Source: Molossus alvarezi
Taxonomy: Eukaryota > Chordata > Mammalia > Chiroptera > Molossidae
Direction of reading: 5' to 3'
DNA length: 64,000 bases
NCBI GenBank assembly: GCA_037176705.1
Contig: CM073888.1
Span: 43,592,810 to 43,656,809 of the forward strand
The notes beneath the pieces are model-generated. The model was not told where the DNA came from and searched no databases. It was given only the letters and a program-made list of their open reading frames with translations. Numbering within the stretch: the first letter of the stretch is position 1; each line of letters opens with the position of its first letter. The position numbers and the translations under genes were made by a program. Positions 12,110 through 25,150 of this stretch are shown here, piece by piece.

Positions 12110-13285
12110 GACTCCACACACATACTGGCCACAGTTGCACCACTAGTTCCGGAGTCAGTCACTGCGCACATTTCTGCCCTCTTCCTGCTCCACAGGTTAA
12201 ACCCAGACACTAAAGCTTCTCCTTTCAAAACGAACCCCGCAGTGACTTGCATTTTAAACAGCACGAGGCATCATCTTTAATAACAGCACTGGCCACATTT
12301 TGGAGGCTGTTAACTGTCTCAGCGAATGGCAGAAAAGGATCCTTTCACATCTGTAGCTAGTAATCTAAACCCTGAATAGCCGCTCGTTCACATCCTCCTT
12401 CCTCCCCAAATTCATGCTGCTCATTGTCTCATGGAACAATCGCAGATGGAAAGAGCCAATGCTGTCAACAATAAAAACAAAGTAAAGAAAGGCCTTCGAC
12501 ACTCTGCATTCAGAACTCGGAAGTTAGGAAGTAGACCGCCTGAATGGAGAGACACAGAGCTATCGCCTGACACCCACGCTTGGCACCAGGCCCTTCAATT
12601 CCCAAGATACAAAGCCCCACCTGGGGCCTCTGTGTGGGATTTCTTCCATCGGCCTCACGTTCTCTTATTAAATGACATTCCACAGTTTAACAAAGGATGA
12701 AGCATGAGCTAACAGAGATCCTCATAGCTCAAGTGGCCGACAGGGAAGGTGTCGAGTGTGTGTGTGTCCTTTGAGGAGAAGAATGGGGGTGTAGAAAGAA
12801 ACCAACAATGGAAACTTTTGAAAGCGATCCTTATAAGGCTGGAAACCTGGATAAATATTCACCATAGAGAAATGAGATAAAAAAGAAACTAACAAAAGAG
12901 ACCTGCAATTCAGAGCTGGGAACTCAAAAACAATTTGGATGGACATTTCAACTTTCAGACAAGGAATCTGAATGACGAAAAACTGTCCGGTTGTTCAAGG
13001 TCATAGGGTGATAACCCCGACTCTCAAGGAGGCCATCCCTGTCTAGTGCTGTCCCTATCACATGGCTAGAAGGGGTGGCAGGCCTCGTCCTTCTCCTGAC
13101 GAGTGTAAAGGTTAAACTTACAACAAAATCATAACCTCTGCCTCTCAAGGATCACGTTCCAACATCCTCTTCTCCGATATACAGCTGCTGAATTGCTATG
13201 AAGTGCCCTGGTCATGACACCAGCAAATGTGAACACACAGGTGGGAAGATGGATTGCACTTCCTCTCCTGGTTATTTAGGGTTTT
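12110..13285. other. Spacer with no recognised feature
   Basis: Anonymous sequence. Short open frames lack motifs and no splice-flanked exon stands out. Confidence 0.5.
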
Positions 13286-13289
13286 GTCC

Positions 13290-13430
13290 TGAACCCCACA
13301 CTTCCACATACTTCATCTCGACTCACACTCCGACAATCCCGTGGGGGAGGAGGCGTCAACCTTACACCTCTGTTTTTCCAGGTAAGAAGACTGAGCTCAG
13401 GCCTACCTACCTAATCACAACAAAACAGTA
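13290..13430 (+). repeat. MIR-like relic
   Basis: Words resembling 'tacttcatctcgactcacac' and 'ccaggtaagaagactgagctcag' follow the order of the MIR plus strand. It is very diverged, so family and limits are approximate. A second possible MIR fragment lies at 13540-13660. Confidence 0.4.
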
Positions 13431-13664
13431 TGAATAAGATGACATTGGAAACTCACTGAGACAGGCAGTGAGGTTTGCGGATAAAAGCATCACCTTAAAC
13501 ATTGAATGAGACTAGGTTAAATCCCACCTTGTCCCCTTACCTGCAAAATCAACTATGAACCTCATCTCTCCTCTGTGACTTGGGGCTCGCCACCTTCCTT
13601 CCAAGCTCTCACTAGGATCAGCTAGAACTTCTGCAAAGTGCCTGGGGCAGTAGTGTCTCTCACT

Positions 13665-15975
13665 GAACGCCCATTATCATTAGGCAGCACTACTAAAATG
13701 AAACATTCTAACTAATCAGGTTCCAGTCCTGGAAACTGGAATTGGACAATGTAACTTTCATTTAAACCACCAAACCTTCAGGCATAGAGTTGCCACGGTG
13801 GACATGTGTCGCTTCCCCATCTCTGTTTGTTATACTGTTCCCCGCTGTATGACTTTGTGACTACTTTTTGCAAGTTGCTTCCTCCTTCTCCCAAGTACAT
13901 TATAGGCTTTGTGTATTCAAATACGCCTCTCATTACTGTTCATTTCACTCCAAGTCGTATATACTTTAATTCCAGAGGAGAAAGCATATGGTTGTAGAGA
14001 CAGTGGCAGATGAGGAAGGTCTTCCGTTTCCTTAGAGCAGCACACAGACCCAACTGCTTCCCGGGCCAGGACGGACATCCAGGGCACAGTGGTGCTTGCG
14101 GCAAACTGCAGAGCGCATGTCCCTTTAAAGGGGGGTGGCCTCGACCCGGTTCCCGCTAATGATGGGAATGTGGCTCAGGACTGCCAAGTCTCCCGGCATT
14201 TTAAGAGAAGCCAAGAATCTACACTATGGAAATTTTCTAGATTTTGAAAACACAGTGTGGGCCAAATAACATACACTTATGAGCAAGTCTGGTCCATGGG
14301 TCACCATTTCTCCCTGTTGCCTTGAAGCCTTCAGAGGTACGGTATAAACTAGAGAGAAACCCTGTTCTGGAATTTTCCACCTGGAAAGGTGGTCAGAGAG
14401 CAGAGATCATGACAAGCCTAGAGAGTGGGCTGCTGAGATAAAAAGAATAAAATCTTAAGCAGAAACCACTGGGAATCAGGGATTTCCAACTGTAAGACAG
14501 CTGGGGGCCACGCATGCTGCCCCCAGGAGAGGCAGGGACTCTGGGGTTCAGAGGGTACCAGTGATTAAAAGACAGTAAGAGTCATTCATTGAAAGAGAAG
14601 ACCTTCCAGGGTGGTTTCTGCACCAAAGCACAGATACGAGGGCTTCTGACCATAAATCAGTGCTCTGCTCTCCATACGCTTGGCTGTCTGAGTGCCACAC
14701 CGAGGTGCACAGTTTTGGGCGCTATTCCTCATACTTCAAGGCTTTCAGATGTACAGCTGATGTATGCTCTCCAGGCCTCTTTCAAAGACCTTGTTTTTGA
14801 TGAAACAACTCATGCATTTTAAAATACATTTGTAAGGGCAAAATGGAAAAGAACTTGGAATAAAAATAAATGTAAAAAACCTTAGCAAGTTTGACATATG
14901 CTGAGCTTTTATAAATGCCTTCTCTGATGAAATAAGCGCGTGATAGTAAAGAAAGTCATCCACTTAAGTATTTTCTTTAGAAACATGACTCACAGAACAG
15001 TCCACTTTAAAAAGTGTGCTGGAAAAAATCCATTAGTCAGAGATTTCCACCATCCTCTCCTATCTAAAAGGCGGAGAAACACAGTAAAGCACTTGTTTAC
15101 CCCTTATTGTTTAATTTAACACACATCTTTTCAATCTTTTAAAAGTGTTTTAGTGAGCATTCAATAGTTTTCTTAATGAAGGGTTGTGTTGTTGTTGTTC
15201 TCCAAGGTAGAACAGTATAATACAACCCTAAGAATTACTCAAAGCTTTAAATTCACTGAAAGTCCATTATATAAAATGGAGTCCACCTACAGAACAGTTT
15301 AAATAAAAATAATTACAGCTCCAGCCATCCCTCTGTCATTAAGGTGTGGGCACTTCACAATCCACATATTCCTGCTCAGAGACAGTCATTTGGACCACTC
15401 AGGGGTTCTGATTCTATGGCTAACCTGCCGGTTATTTGCACTCAAGTTGCCAGAGGCACAGTCTCGACTGATTTACCTTCATACTTAAGAAAATGTATCC
15501 ATTACACTAACATTCTCCAGAAGAAAGTAAACTTGTGGACATGATGTTGTCGTTCTCTACAAACCCAACAGTGGAAATTTTTAGATTTGCTTGTTAAGTA
15601 AAAATTAATCTGGCAACAGAGGGTTATGACTGCTGCTGTTATTGTTGTTTTAAGCCATAGCTTCAGCATGAAGTAAAAGGGAGAACTGAGATGTGGGGAA
15701 AGAAACAGGTTTAATTTTAAAGCTGAAAAAGGGTTTTGACAGAGACAGGAAACAGAGTCACAGGAGATGGCAAAGGTCATCCCCCAATTAGCCAACAGAA
15801 TTCAGGGATCTAAATTCCTTCCCAAAGTTTTTCTCCTACTGATGTTCCTGATAAAAATTGGCAACACAATATGTATACCTAATTGTGGGACACAAGGATC
15901 TTTTCGCTCCATCCATCCACATCAATATTATCATCTCATTCTGCACACTCTCCTGCCAACACCGACTCTTAATTT
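13665..15975. other. Spacer with no recognised feature
   Basis: More than 2 kb of AT-rich sequence in which I recognise no gene and no dated repeat. Confidence 0.45.
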
Positions 15976-15980
15976 TGAGT

Positions 15981-16173
15981 AGTGGTTCTATTGCAGGGAC
16001 AGTTGGCGATGTCTGGAGACATTCTGGCTGCAGCAACCAGGTACGGGGATGCGGGCACCTAGTGGGCAGAGGACGGGCATCCTGCTAAGCACTCTACAGT
16101 GCACAAGCCAGCTCCCCACGACAAAGGCTCATCGCACCCGCAGTGCCAACAGTGTCAAGGTTGAGAGACCTGG
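15981..16173 (+). mobile_element. MER5A-type hAT (Charlie) element
   Basis: The sequence begins 'agtggttct' and contains 'ttggcgatgtctggagacatt' and 'gcaccta..gggcagaggacgggcatcctgctaa', an order I recognise as MER5A. It ends '..gtcaaggttgagagacctgg'. It is a noncoding, mammal-wide DNA transposon relic. The 8-bp duplication is not clear. Confidence 0.85.
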
Positions 16174-16182
16174 TCTAGAGGC

Positions 16183-17205
16183 AATAAAAGAAGGCGGGCA
16201 TTTCTTCCACAGAGCAGGTTTGCATTGAGACAGATGGATGTGGGTGAAGTGGGGTGACCGGTAAGACAAGGACCAATACTGGCTTTAAAAAATCGGAAAC
16301 AGCTATCATGCTTGAAGAAATAAGATGATGCGATCCTAGAGTGGCTGGCTACTCAGCAAACACTCTCATGTACACAACTGGGATTTGCTATAAACATTTG
16401 CTGGTTACGTATGCTATTCAGAAGTTTGATGATATTTAGCATGTTGTCATTTTTAGACCAACCAATTTATTTCTATTTTGCAATAACAAAATATACTTAA
16501 AATTAAAACTTTTTTTCTTACTGAAATACATGTAGAAAAATTTTGCAAATCTCAATCTCTTTAGCCCTTAAGTTTCTTCTTTTCCTATTGAGAAAAAAAA
16601 ATTTTTTAAGTTACCTTTCCTAAAACCAGACTTATCATGGAATAATGAAGCAGGTTTATGCATGCTGGGGCAATATGGGTAAAATAATTCTGAGTTGAAC
16701 TGAGAAACATCCTCTGAATATGTAGGAAGTTAGGTCAACAAGAAAAGGTACAAACTGTCTCCCCTACATAATCTTTGAAAATAATTTCTAAGTCTAAAAA
16801 GCTTCAATAGAATATTTTAGGATTTTTTTAAGCTAAGCTTTAAGATGATGAAAAAAAACAACAACACTCATAATGGGAAATGATAAGCTGTCAATAATAC
16901 AAAGTATTTGGCACTGTGAAGCCCGTATTTCTGGAAAAGGCCCACTCCTCCACAGGGTCAGAGACAGCTCTTGGGCGGAGGGGGAAGATTGGCTACATCG
17001 TCGAGTAGATGATTGCTTTCCCTTTGTCCATTTTCTCCAATTAACACGGTCTTGTCCCTAAGACGGTATCTTCTCAGTTTATTCAGAACTCTGACAAGGG
17101 TCTGGTCCAAGCTCTTCAAAAGGACTTAACCCCATCTAATTTGCTCCCCAGAATAACTGCTCTGCCAACCCAGGTGGCCTCCATCCATCCACAAACTGCC
17201 ATCCT
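16183..17205. other. Spacer with no recognised feature
   Basis: AT-rich anonymous sequence without a recognisable gene or repeat. Confidence 0.45.
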
Positions 17206-17209
17206 GACA

Positions 17210-17420
17210 CCCATTCATTTATGCAGCCCTTCCCCTGACCCTCCCACCCACGTGCCCTCCCCTCCTCTGTAGCTCAAGTCAAATCCCAATCACCCTTTAG
17301 GGTTCAGCTTCCAGTTTTAACCTTCCTGCTCCCACACTTTCCCATGCAGATCTCACGTCATTTGAATTCCTACTGGAACCCTGTGCTTCTGCCCCTTTAT
17401 CATTTCCCCCTTCTCCTGAT
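17210..17420 (+). repeat. L2-like relic, sense
   Basis: The pyrimidine-rich text 'gtagctcaagtcaaatccca' and '..gttcagcttccagtttt' resembles the L2 3' region. It is a weak match and the limits are rough. Confidence 0.35.
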
Positions 17421-18635
17421 TACAAAAGGCCCTACTTCTAACAGGTTTCCCTCTCCAATTAGAGGTAAATATGAAAACGTATATTTTTCAGACTCCCTAT
17501 AAAGTCCAGCTGAACACCCACATTATTTTTGACCAGGAGTAACTGTTTCATATACGATGAATGGAGGAGGCTTGGACTGATCACAATAACTATTGGGCCC
17601 AGATTACTTTATAAATCTAATCTTTCAACCCTGCACAAGAGGTTTTTTTCAGTATGTCTTAATGCTACCATTGCAATGAATCAAGTTATTAATGAACAGG
17701 AAAGGAGCAAAGCGAAGGCCAAATACTATAGTCATTTGTGCAGCTTTGCCAGGAAACTGCAGTTTACAACCCCCAGGTGGGGACTGGACAGGGAAGAATA
17801 GATCTAGTAAACTCTAGATGAAGTAAGGAAGGCACCCACCTGTCAGTCACACCTGGGAGCAGGTCACTGGCCAGAGTAGGTGTGGCCACTGCAAGTCAGA
17901 AGATCTGAGATACTTAAGTTCCCAAACAAAGAAGTTTGCTCTCCTTGTTCTCAGGGGACTCTTGTTGCAGGGGGTGCACTCTCTTGGCTCCCCTGCATTT
18001 GCCCACATGGCCCACAGCAATGTGGTCCCCACACACATGGACTCATAAACTGCAGCTAGCCTAATGCTATACCGGACCCAGCTCCACCACGGAACAGAAA
18101 CTCTGGACACTGACTTTGCTTCTAGCTTTGCTGAATCCCCAGCTGCACATCTCTCAGAACTGGATTAAGGGACATGGGCCTTTGGAAATCAAGGGATATA
18201 ATCCCACACAAATAAAGCTTTCTACCATGTCTCATCCTCCCATGGGGGCCTCCAGAAATGCTATGCTGTGGCACCCCAAGAACCCCACCCCCGCCAGCCA
18301 AGGAGAAAGGCCATCCATGCATTTCTCTGCTAATATTCATCTAGAGTGAATTCCAAGTATCCCCTCTAAGCAGTCTCATTGTCATGTCAGATGGGAGGAG
18401 GGGGCACATCACTGGAATACAGTACTGCTTAGAGGAAAAGTCAAAAGAGACTTATGTAAAATTTTTTCTCTATTTTCTTCTTCCTGTGTCCCTTGATCTC
18501 AGCAAGACTCCCTGACCCTGTCCTTCTGACATCCTCCATCCTACTGGGATGTCAATGGCCCACCTAGTCCCTTCAGCACCCTAGTTCGGAGTACCCGCTG
18601 GGATGTATTTCCTAGAATCTGCCTGCAACACCTCT
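17421..18635. other. Spacer with no clear gene
   Basis: Anonymous sequence. The word 'aataaagctttct' near 18210 is like a retroviral LTR polyadenylation region, but no LTR borders could be set. Confidence 0.35.
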
Positions 18636-18639
18636 GACG

Positions 18640-19145
18640 GTTTTTAAATTTGTTCACAAATACCTCAACACCCCTCCCTCCAAAAAGGGGAGGCGAATTC
18701 TCTCCCTGCTGAGTCTGGACAAGACTTAATGACTTTCATTTAATGTACAGAATATGGCAGAAATAATGGCACATGAATATATATGGCTATAAAAGACATC
18801 GAGGTTCCTCCTTGCTCTTTCTTTTGGATCAGTCCCCCTGGGGAATATGTGTTGAGGACAGGTGGCAAAAACTGAGGTTTCCTTCTAAAAATGAGCACTG
18901 ATTTGGCAGGCACGGGAATGAGCCACCTTAGAAACAGATCCTCTCGTCCTAGTCAAGTCTCCAGATCACTTTGGTCTCAGCTGATGTCTGCATGGCAGCC
19001 TCAGGACACTCAGCCAGAACCACCTCGAATCTAGGTCCTGGACACGCTGTTTCGGGACTCCTGACTGATAGAAACAATGCGAAATCATAAATGTGTGTTT
19101 TAACCCACTGAGATTGGTGTAATATGTTGCATAGCAATAAATAAA
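18640..19145 (+). repeat. Old LTR-like repeat (possibly MaLR type)
   Basis: This 500-base block has the layout of a widespread mammalian repeat: 'tttaaatttgttcacaaat', 'cctccctccaaaa', a 'gaggttcctccttgctc' middle and an end of 'aatcataaatgtgtgtttt' then 'gcatagcaataa'. It contains no coding remnant. I am confident it is an interspersed repeat but not of the family name. Confidence 0.55.
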
Positions 19146-20303
19146 GCGGTGCTCTTTTCCTTTCTCTATTCCATCCCTTAGAAACGAGTCCCTGACTGGC
19201 TCCTTTGAGGCCAAGTCTTACCCGGTGTTTCCCAGTTCTCCCTGCAACTCTCCCCCTCCTGCCCCAGGGCTGCAGACAGTCGGCATTCCACAAATGTTTA
19301 CGCAAGAAACACCTCCTGGTCCAGCCTGGCCTGCAGCTAGTTCACAACCCAGAAAAATGCACCAAAAAGCTGAGTTGATCCTCAAATGCTCACGGAACTT
19401 CAGGCAGAGTGCGGGAATTTGTAAACTGCCTCCTGATCTTACGAAGGGCTTATTACTAATGTAGGCTCTGAATCTGGATCATTAAAGTTGGCTCAGACTT
19501 TTAATCTGTCTGTGCTAATTTAATGCTAAATTCTCCCCCTGGTGCCTTCACCTCCACAATGCTCCCACCAGATAATCAGTCACTTGCTACACATTAGGAG
19601 TAGGGAACATCCTATTTTATATCAACTCAAGGGCCTTCAAACTTTTTATCCCAAACTTTCCTCTTGGATTGTTTTGCCCTCTTACCTACTTTGCTCCTGG
19701 GTTTACCTTCCTGCCTCCTCCCATAGCCCCACAGAAATGCTAAATATAGCTCTAGGGAAACAAAACATTCTGTGACATCATCACAGCTGATACAATTCCT
19801 TTAAACCAGCTTCCCCTTCCGGAGGGGTCCTGTGAGTACATTTATCCAGCAATGAAAGCAAACATTCTCTTGCAATTTGCTTATGATGTCCAAAGGGCAG
19901 TGTTGGAAGCAAAACCCACTGCTTCTCCCTGGGTTTCAACAAGCTGTGTGATGTGGCCGTTTTACACTGCAGGGTGGCTGCAGGGGGTGGTTCTGCTTTC
20001 ATTTTGCCATTATGGTTTCAGTTTCTCATCAATTCTAACAAGATATAACAGGACTCAGAACTCTGCCAAGGTCAAGAGCAGTGTAGGTTATCAACAGTCT
20101 GCCAGATACACAATGACCCCTCATACTTTGACGTGTCCTAAACCTGCAGTGTGGTTACAACCGCCTAAAAGTAATTTTTATTTTTTACCTCGTGCAAGAA
20201 CTCAAGGTCAATCAAATTTCTTACAAGCCAGGTCTATGAAACCATGGTTCTCTGCTCAATATACATTTCCTTCACAAAAAACTATAAATTAAAAGATTTA
20301 CGG
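19146..20303. other. Spacer with no recognised feature
   Basis: This includes a 146-codon open frame at 19852-20292 that shows no motif and no repeat match. I see no reason to treat it as a gene. Confidence 0.4.
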
Positions 20304-20411
20304 ACCCTGGCCAGTTTGGCTCAGCGGTTGAGCATCGACCTGCAGACCAGAGTCCCGGGTTTGGTTCCCGCTAGGGGCACATACCACAAAAAAATAAATA
20401 AATAAATAAAA
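20304..20411 (+). mobile_element. Bat Ves-type SINE, short copy (head plus A-rich tail)
   Basis: Only the tRNA-like head (20304 to about 20385) is present, joined directly to an (aaat)n tail at 20386-20411. The CT-rich middle and the tail stem-loop are absent. The copy may come from a transcript shortened inside the element, or from a later deletion. Flanking duplication is weak (aaaaga). Confidence 0.88.
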
Positions 20412-21360
20412 GACTGATGGGATACTTCCTCTAAGGACCATGCTCACATTTGAACTTGCAGAACATGTGGGCCCCGAGCTGGTGCCTGCGTTGGCCGCTG
20501 CCATCAGCGCCGTTCGCCCTGCCCCGCTGGCTGGGCTGACCTCCCAGGCTGACGGCAGCAGCTCCGCTTCCCAACTTACTGACCTCTGTCAAACACTTAC
20601 AGTTTCTGCAGTGACTAATCTCAGCAGGTCATAAGCTTGAATTTCAACTTGCACATACTATTTACACCCCCATTAAAACTACCACACACAGTGAAAATAT
20701 TACCGGGAGAAGATGCAGAACCGGACCTATGGGAAATGCAAATGGGGAAAAGAATTGCTGCAGGGATGATGAAACACAAACAGCAGAAGCCACTTCTGTG
20801 TGCGTGAGTGTCCATGCTGGGCCAACGCAGTGCAAAGTGCCTTTCGCAGATTACCGTAGAGCACCCTTAAAGCCCAAAGAGTTCCTGAAGATACCACATT
20901 TCTTAACTACAGAGTGGAGGTTCCCTAAGCCTGCAAATCCTGCCCAAGGTTGCACAGTTTAAAATAAGCAGGGCCTGGATCATAGCCAGGAGTGAAGGAC
21001 TCCCAGCCCCCCACTCCCCACCGCTGGTCCCAAATGCTCACTGTATGTACCTACCATGGCCACAGAGTCCACGTGGTCACACAGAGCAGTGTGACTCCTG
21101 CCCCGGGCTGCACCCTGAAGTGCACAATGTCACACACCCTTTCACCACCACACTACTTGGCTTTAGATATTAAAAACAAGGGTACACAGCACAGAAAAAT
21201 GAAAGTAATTATTATACTCCTAGTATTTCTCCTAGGAATTTGCATCTTATTGCCTATTTTTAGTATATTACACATAATGTTTGGCAGTGTTACTAAAGTC
21301 ATTCTTTTTTAATAGCATACTTTCAGCAGTAGTAGAAAGACATTTATTTGATGAGTCATG
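20412..21360. other. Spacer with no clear gene
   Basis: No gene is recognised. A GC-richer stretch at 20460-20570 and a possible MIR fragment near 20940-21003 are the only features. Confidence 0.4.
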
Positions 21361-21361
21361 C

Positions 21362-21565
21362 CAAAATTTATTCTAAACACTTTACACATATTACTAACTC
21401 AGGGACATGTAATGTCAATGTCCCCGTTTTATGGATGTGCAAACTGAGGCACAGAGAAGTTGAGCAACTTGCCCAAGGTCACAGAGTACAGAGGTAGGAT
21501 TTGAATGCAGAAACCGTGACTCCACACTCCCCATCTTAACCACTATACCACACTACCTCCCTGGT
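21362..21565 (+). repeat. MIR, well preserved, plus strand
   Basis: The words 'aaactgaggcacagagaag', 'acttgcccaaggtcacag' and 'ttaaccactataccacact' occur in MIR order. This is the best-preserved MIR in the window. Like all MIRs it is noncoding and was mobilised by L2 long before the bat radiation. Confidence 0.9.
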
Positions 21566-21619
21566 GCATTTTTAGCTGCTCTCCTACATCTACCCTCTCT
21601 GCCTTCCAAAACAGCCACT

Positions 21620-22080
21620 GCCGAGAGATCTCCATGGGGATATTCTAATTTAAAACAAATGTGACAGCATCCTCTCTCCTCCTCCCAATCCTTTCAATGG
21701 CTTCTCCATGTACTTGGATAAAATCGAATGTTCCTTAACCTGGCCTAAAACTCCGGTGTGTGTGGCCCCTGCCCCCCCCGCAGCAGCCTCAAGAATGCTC
21801 CCTCCGATTCTAATCTCCGGTCTTTTTTTCTTTAGACTTACCAAGATATACATATATTTTTATTTTGGGCCTCTAAACACACTGCACCATTTGTCTGGAC
21901 TGTTGTCCAACTCTTCTCTGGGCTGACTTCCACTCAGTCTTCACACATCACTTTGCCCGCGCAGAGCGAGGCCGCCCACCCCTTCGTCTAGGGCAGGACC
22001 AGGTCTGGGTGCCCCGAATGCTCCGCAAGGGGCCTGGCACACTGTGTGCGCTCAGGGAATATGTGCTGAGTAAATACGCT
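21620..22080 (+). repeat. L2 3' end, sense
   Basis: The block '..caatggcttctccatg' with 'cctggcctaaaactcc', and the end 'ggcctggcacactgtgtgcgctcag', follow the order of the L2 3' region in sense orientation. It is an old noncoding fragment. Confidence 0.65.
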
Positions 22081-22789
22081 AGGGGTTACTTTATCCCAGA
22101 AACTGTAAGAGCATTGAGGGCGGGAAGGGAAAAGGAACCACAATGATTAAAACCAGAACCCACCAGCACTGGGAGATAGGTGCCGAGGCAGAAGTACGCA
22201 CAGGTGCTGTGAAGGCAGACGGAAAGGAGACAACGCCAAGGCTGGGGATGCCTTGTCAGGGAGTCCAACCAGCGATGAAGCCAGTTCTGCACTTGTTTTC
22301 AAGAACTTGTGGACTAGTAAAGGGAAGGGGCCAAGGCTTCCGGGTCCCTTGCAGGAGTCCAGCCAGTAGCCTGCAGGGTTTGGGGGACCCTGGAAGGGCT
22401 TCGAGCAGTCAGCTTCACTGCAGGCAATGCAGAAGAGAGACGAGCAGCAGACCGAAGGCAGGAGACAGCGAGGGGTCACTGCAGTTTCTCGGGAGATGGA
22501 GGAGAGCCTGAGCCAAGGAGCTGACAGCGCGCTGGAGCAAAGGATGCATTTGATATGGAGGAAGAATCAACAGGATGCACAGATTATACATGCTGAGTGG
22601 GTGAGAGGAGAACATTTGCAGGTTCCCGGCTTTGGCAACTGGACAGTGTGGTTCTGTTAATGGGGGAGAAACAGGAACGTAGGAGGATGACCATTTCCCA
22701 GACTGGGGAATGCGTAGGGGCTCAATGACCACCTTAGGGGCTTAATGTCCATCTTAGGCTCTTAAAGAACACAGGGGCAAGTAATCTGA
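22081..22789. other. Spacer with no recognised feature
   Basis: Anonymous, purine-leaning sequence with no recognised gene or dated repeat. Overlapping frames on both strands lack motifs. Confidence 0.4.
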
Positions 22790-23575
22790 ATAGACATTCC
22801 TCCAAATAAGTGTACAAATGGTCAATAGGCACACAAAAGGAGGCTCAACAATCATTAGAGAAATGCAAATCACACTCCCAATGTGCTACCACGGCACACC
22901 CACTAGGGTGGCTATAAAAAGAAAGACAGAAAATAACAAGTGTTGGTTGGCAAGGATGTGGAGAAACTAGATGTCTCAAACTCTAGTGGTGGGAATGCAA
23001 AATGGTACAGTCACTTTGGAAAACAGTTTGGCCTTGCCTGAAAGAGTTAAACATAGAGTTACCATAAGACCCAGCAATTCCACTCCTAAGACTGTAGCCA
23101 AGAGAACTGAAAATATATGTTCACGCAAAAATTTTATACAAGTATAAAACAACAGCATTACTCATAGCAGCCTAAAAGTAGAAACAATCCAAATATGCAC
23201 CAATTGATGAATGAATATTACTCGGACACAAAAACAAAGAAGGTACTGATACATGTTACCACATGGATGAACCTTGAAAACATTATGCAGAGTAAAGGAA
23301 GTCAGATGCAAAAGACAACACACTGCATGATTCCATCCATAGGAAATGTCTACAACAGGCAAATCCACAAGGACGGCAGGTAGCTTAGTGGTGGCTAGAA
23401 GCTGGGGAGGGGAGAATGGGGAGTCACTGCTAATGGTACAGGATTTCTCTTGAAGTAACAAAAAGTTACTGGAATTAAATAAAAGTGATAAATATTCAAT
23501 ATATACTGAAAATCACTGAATTGTACATTTTAAAGATATAAATTGTATGGTATGTGAATTACATTTCCATTTAAA
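22790..23575 (+). mobile_element. Old L1 3' end, plus strand
   Basis: Degenerate ORF2 codons are recognisable ('agagaaatgcaaatca', 'ggcaaggatgtggagaaac', 'gtggtgggaatgcaaaatgg', 'agcaattccactcct'), followed by the 3' UTR ending near 23575. Many stops and frameshifts interrupt the frame. It is an ancient 5'-truncated copy. Confidence 0.9.
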
Positions 23576-23893
23576 CACAACCACCAAAGAACTTATGGAT
23601 GACATAGGGCAGAACTGGAGCACCTGTAACTTTCACTGTGGGCACAGAATTTAATATTAACTTCCAGGATTCGCAGAATCCTACTGTAAGCTCGTCTCAC
23701 CTTCTGAAACTCAGACCTATGGAAATAAAGACAGCGCTTATTTCTCACCAAATGTTTCTCCATAGACTTACATGCGCCTTTGCAATTTCATCAACATTTC
23801 TGAGATGAGGTATAAACATGTTACTACTGTAAAGAAAAAAAGGTCAATTATTTTCTGCTCTAGCCTAAAAACTCATATCTCTGGAAGCCATTT

Positions 23894-24135
23894 CATTATC
23901 TTTTCTACTTTTATTTTTTAACTTTTTTTTCCTCTATTGATTTGAGAGAGAGAGGAAGTGAGAGGGAGAGAGAGATAAGACACATCGATGAAAGAGAACA
24001 TCGACTGGCCGCCTCCTGCATACCCCCCCACTGGGGATCAGGCCCACAGCCTGGGCATGTGCCCTAACCGGGAATCAAACCAGAGACCTCCTGGGGCATG
24101 GGTCAACACTCAACCCCTGAGCCACACTGGCTGGA
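23894..24135 (-). mobile_element. Bat SINE, second lineage, antisense
   Basis: The head lies at 24135 on the minus strand ('ccagccagtgtggctcagg') and carries the phrase 'gaggtctctggtttgattcc'. The body has '..gcaggaggcggccagtcgatg' and an ending of 'aaatcaatagagg' before the A-rich run. The perfect 13-bp duplication ctggaagccattt flanks it at 23881-23893 and 24136-24148. The tail stem-loop of the first lineage is absent. Confidence 0.93.
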
Positions 24136-24310
24136 CTGGAAGCCATTTTAATTCATAAGAAGAGACAGAAGTGTTACAATGTCAAAGGCCATGTTAGGGC
24201 ATAGAGAGGTATTCCAAGTGTCCATGGCTCCAGACACACATTACAACCTGCCCTTAACTCCCAAGTTGCTAAGATGCAACATGCCACAGGGCAACAAGAT
24301 GGGGCACATT

Positions 24311-24473
24311 GCCCAGCTGGCATGGCGCAGTTGGTTGGGCGTTGTCCCATGAACGAGGAGGTCACCAGTTCGATTCCTGGTCAGGGCACATGCCCAAGTT
24401 TCAGGCTCGAGCCCCAGTAGGAGGAATGCAGGAGGCAGCAATTGATGTTTCTCTTTCTCATCAATGTTTCTCG

Positions 24474-24522
<49 letters not shown>

Positions 24523-24580
24523 CTTCTTCTTCTTCTCTCTGAAATTAATAAAAGTATATATTTTTTAAATCTAAAAAAAA
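24311..24580 (+). mobile_element. Bat SINE, second lineage, with expanded (TC)n
   Basis: The head 'gcccagctggcatggcgcag' and the B-box-like 'cagttcgattcctggtc' are followed by 'gcaggaggcagcaattgat', a pure (TC)n run at 24477-24520 and an A-rich end near 24580. The perfect 12-bp duplication atggggcacatt lies at 24299-24310 and 24581-24592. The TC run is an expansion of the CT-rich SINE block. Confidence 0.95.
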
Positions 24581-24592
24581 ATGGGGCACATT

Positions 24593-25150
24593 CTTTATTC
24601 TAAGATCTGATTTTAATATTTTAATTCTCCTGAAATCAAGATGAATGTTACAAATGACATAGATTGTGATGTTTGTTTCGTGAAAACACTACAATTATTC
24701 TTTGGTACAGTTTAAAAGCAGTGGATGTCAGCAGGTAGTCTATCCAAAGGTGGGAGCTGGAGGCACGTTGCCCAGCTCAGTCTCTCCACCAGAGAGTCTA
24801 TGCCCTACATTCATGATTTCTCTGTACTGGGGAAAAAATTACATTTGCATACATTTCAGTAGTCACCCTGTAAAAATGGTGAGAACTGCTCCTTTGCTAG
24901 CAACGGATCAAAACACACTGCCCTCAGACCATCAGGACGCAAGGGCAGTCTTTTCCCAAAGGGGTCTACGAACTCAATTATAATAGCTGCAGCATTCCTA
25001 AGTACCCTAGCTGCCAATGAAATTATTCAGCTAATATGAGTCACCAGGAAATTATGCATGAAATACATGCAAAGGAGGCGCTTCAGGCAGTTACTGAATG
25101 AACCCTTCCACAACTCTGCATCTAGGCCCTATTTTCTCCACATAACACCT
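24593..25150. other. Spacer with no recognised feature
   Basis: Anonymous sequence. No gene is recognised. Confidence 0.45.

Noticed and set aside
18180..18240. Retroviral LTR suggested by an AATAAAGCTTTCT-like word
   Set aside because: No LTR borders, no duplication and no second motif could be found.
19852..20292. 146-codon open frame, plus strand
   Set aside because: No domain or known repeat protein; its length is within chance expectation for this much sequence.
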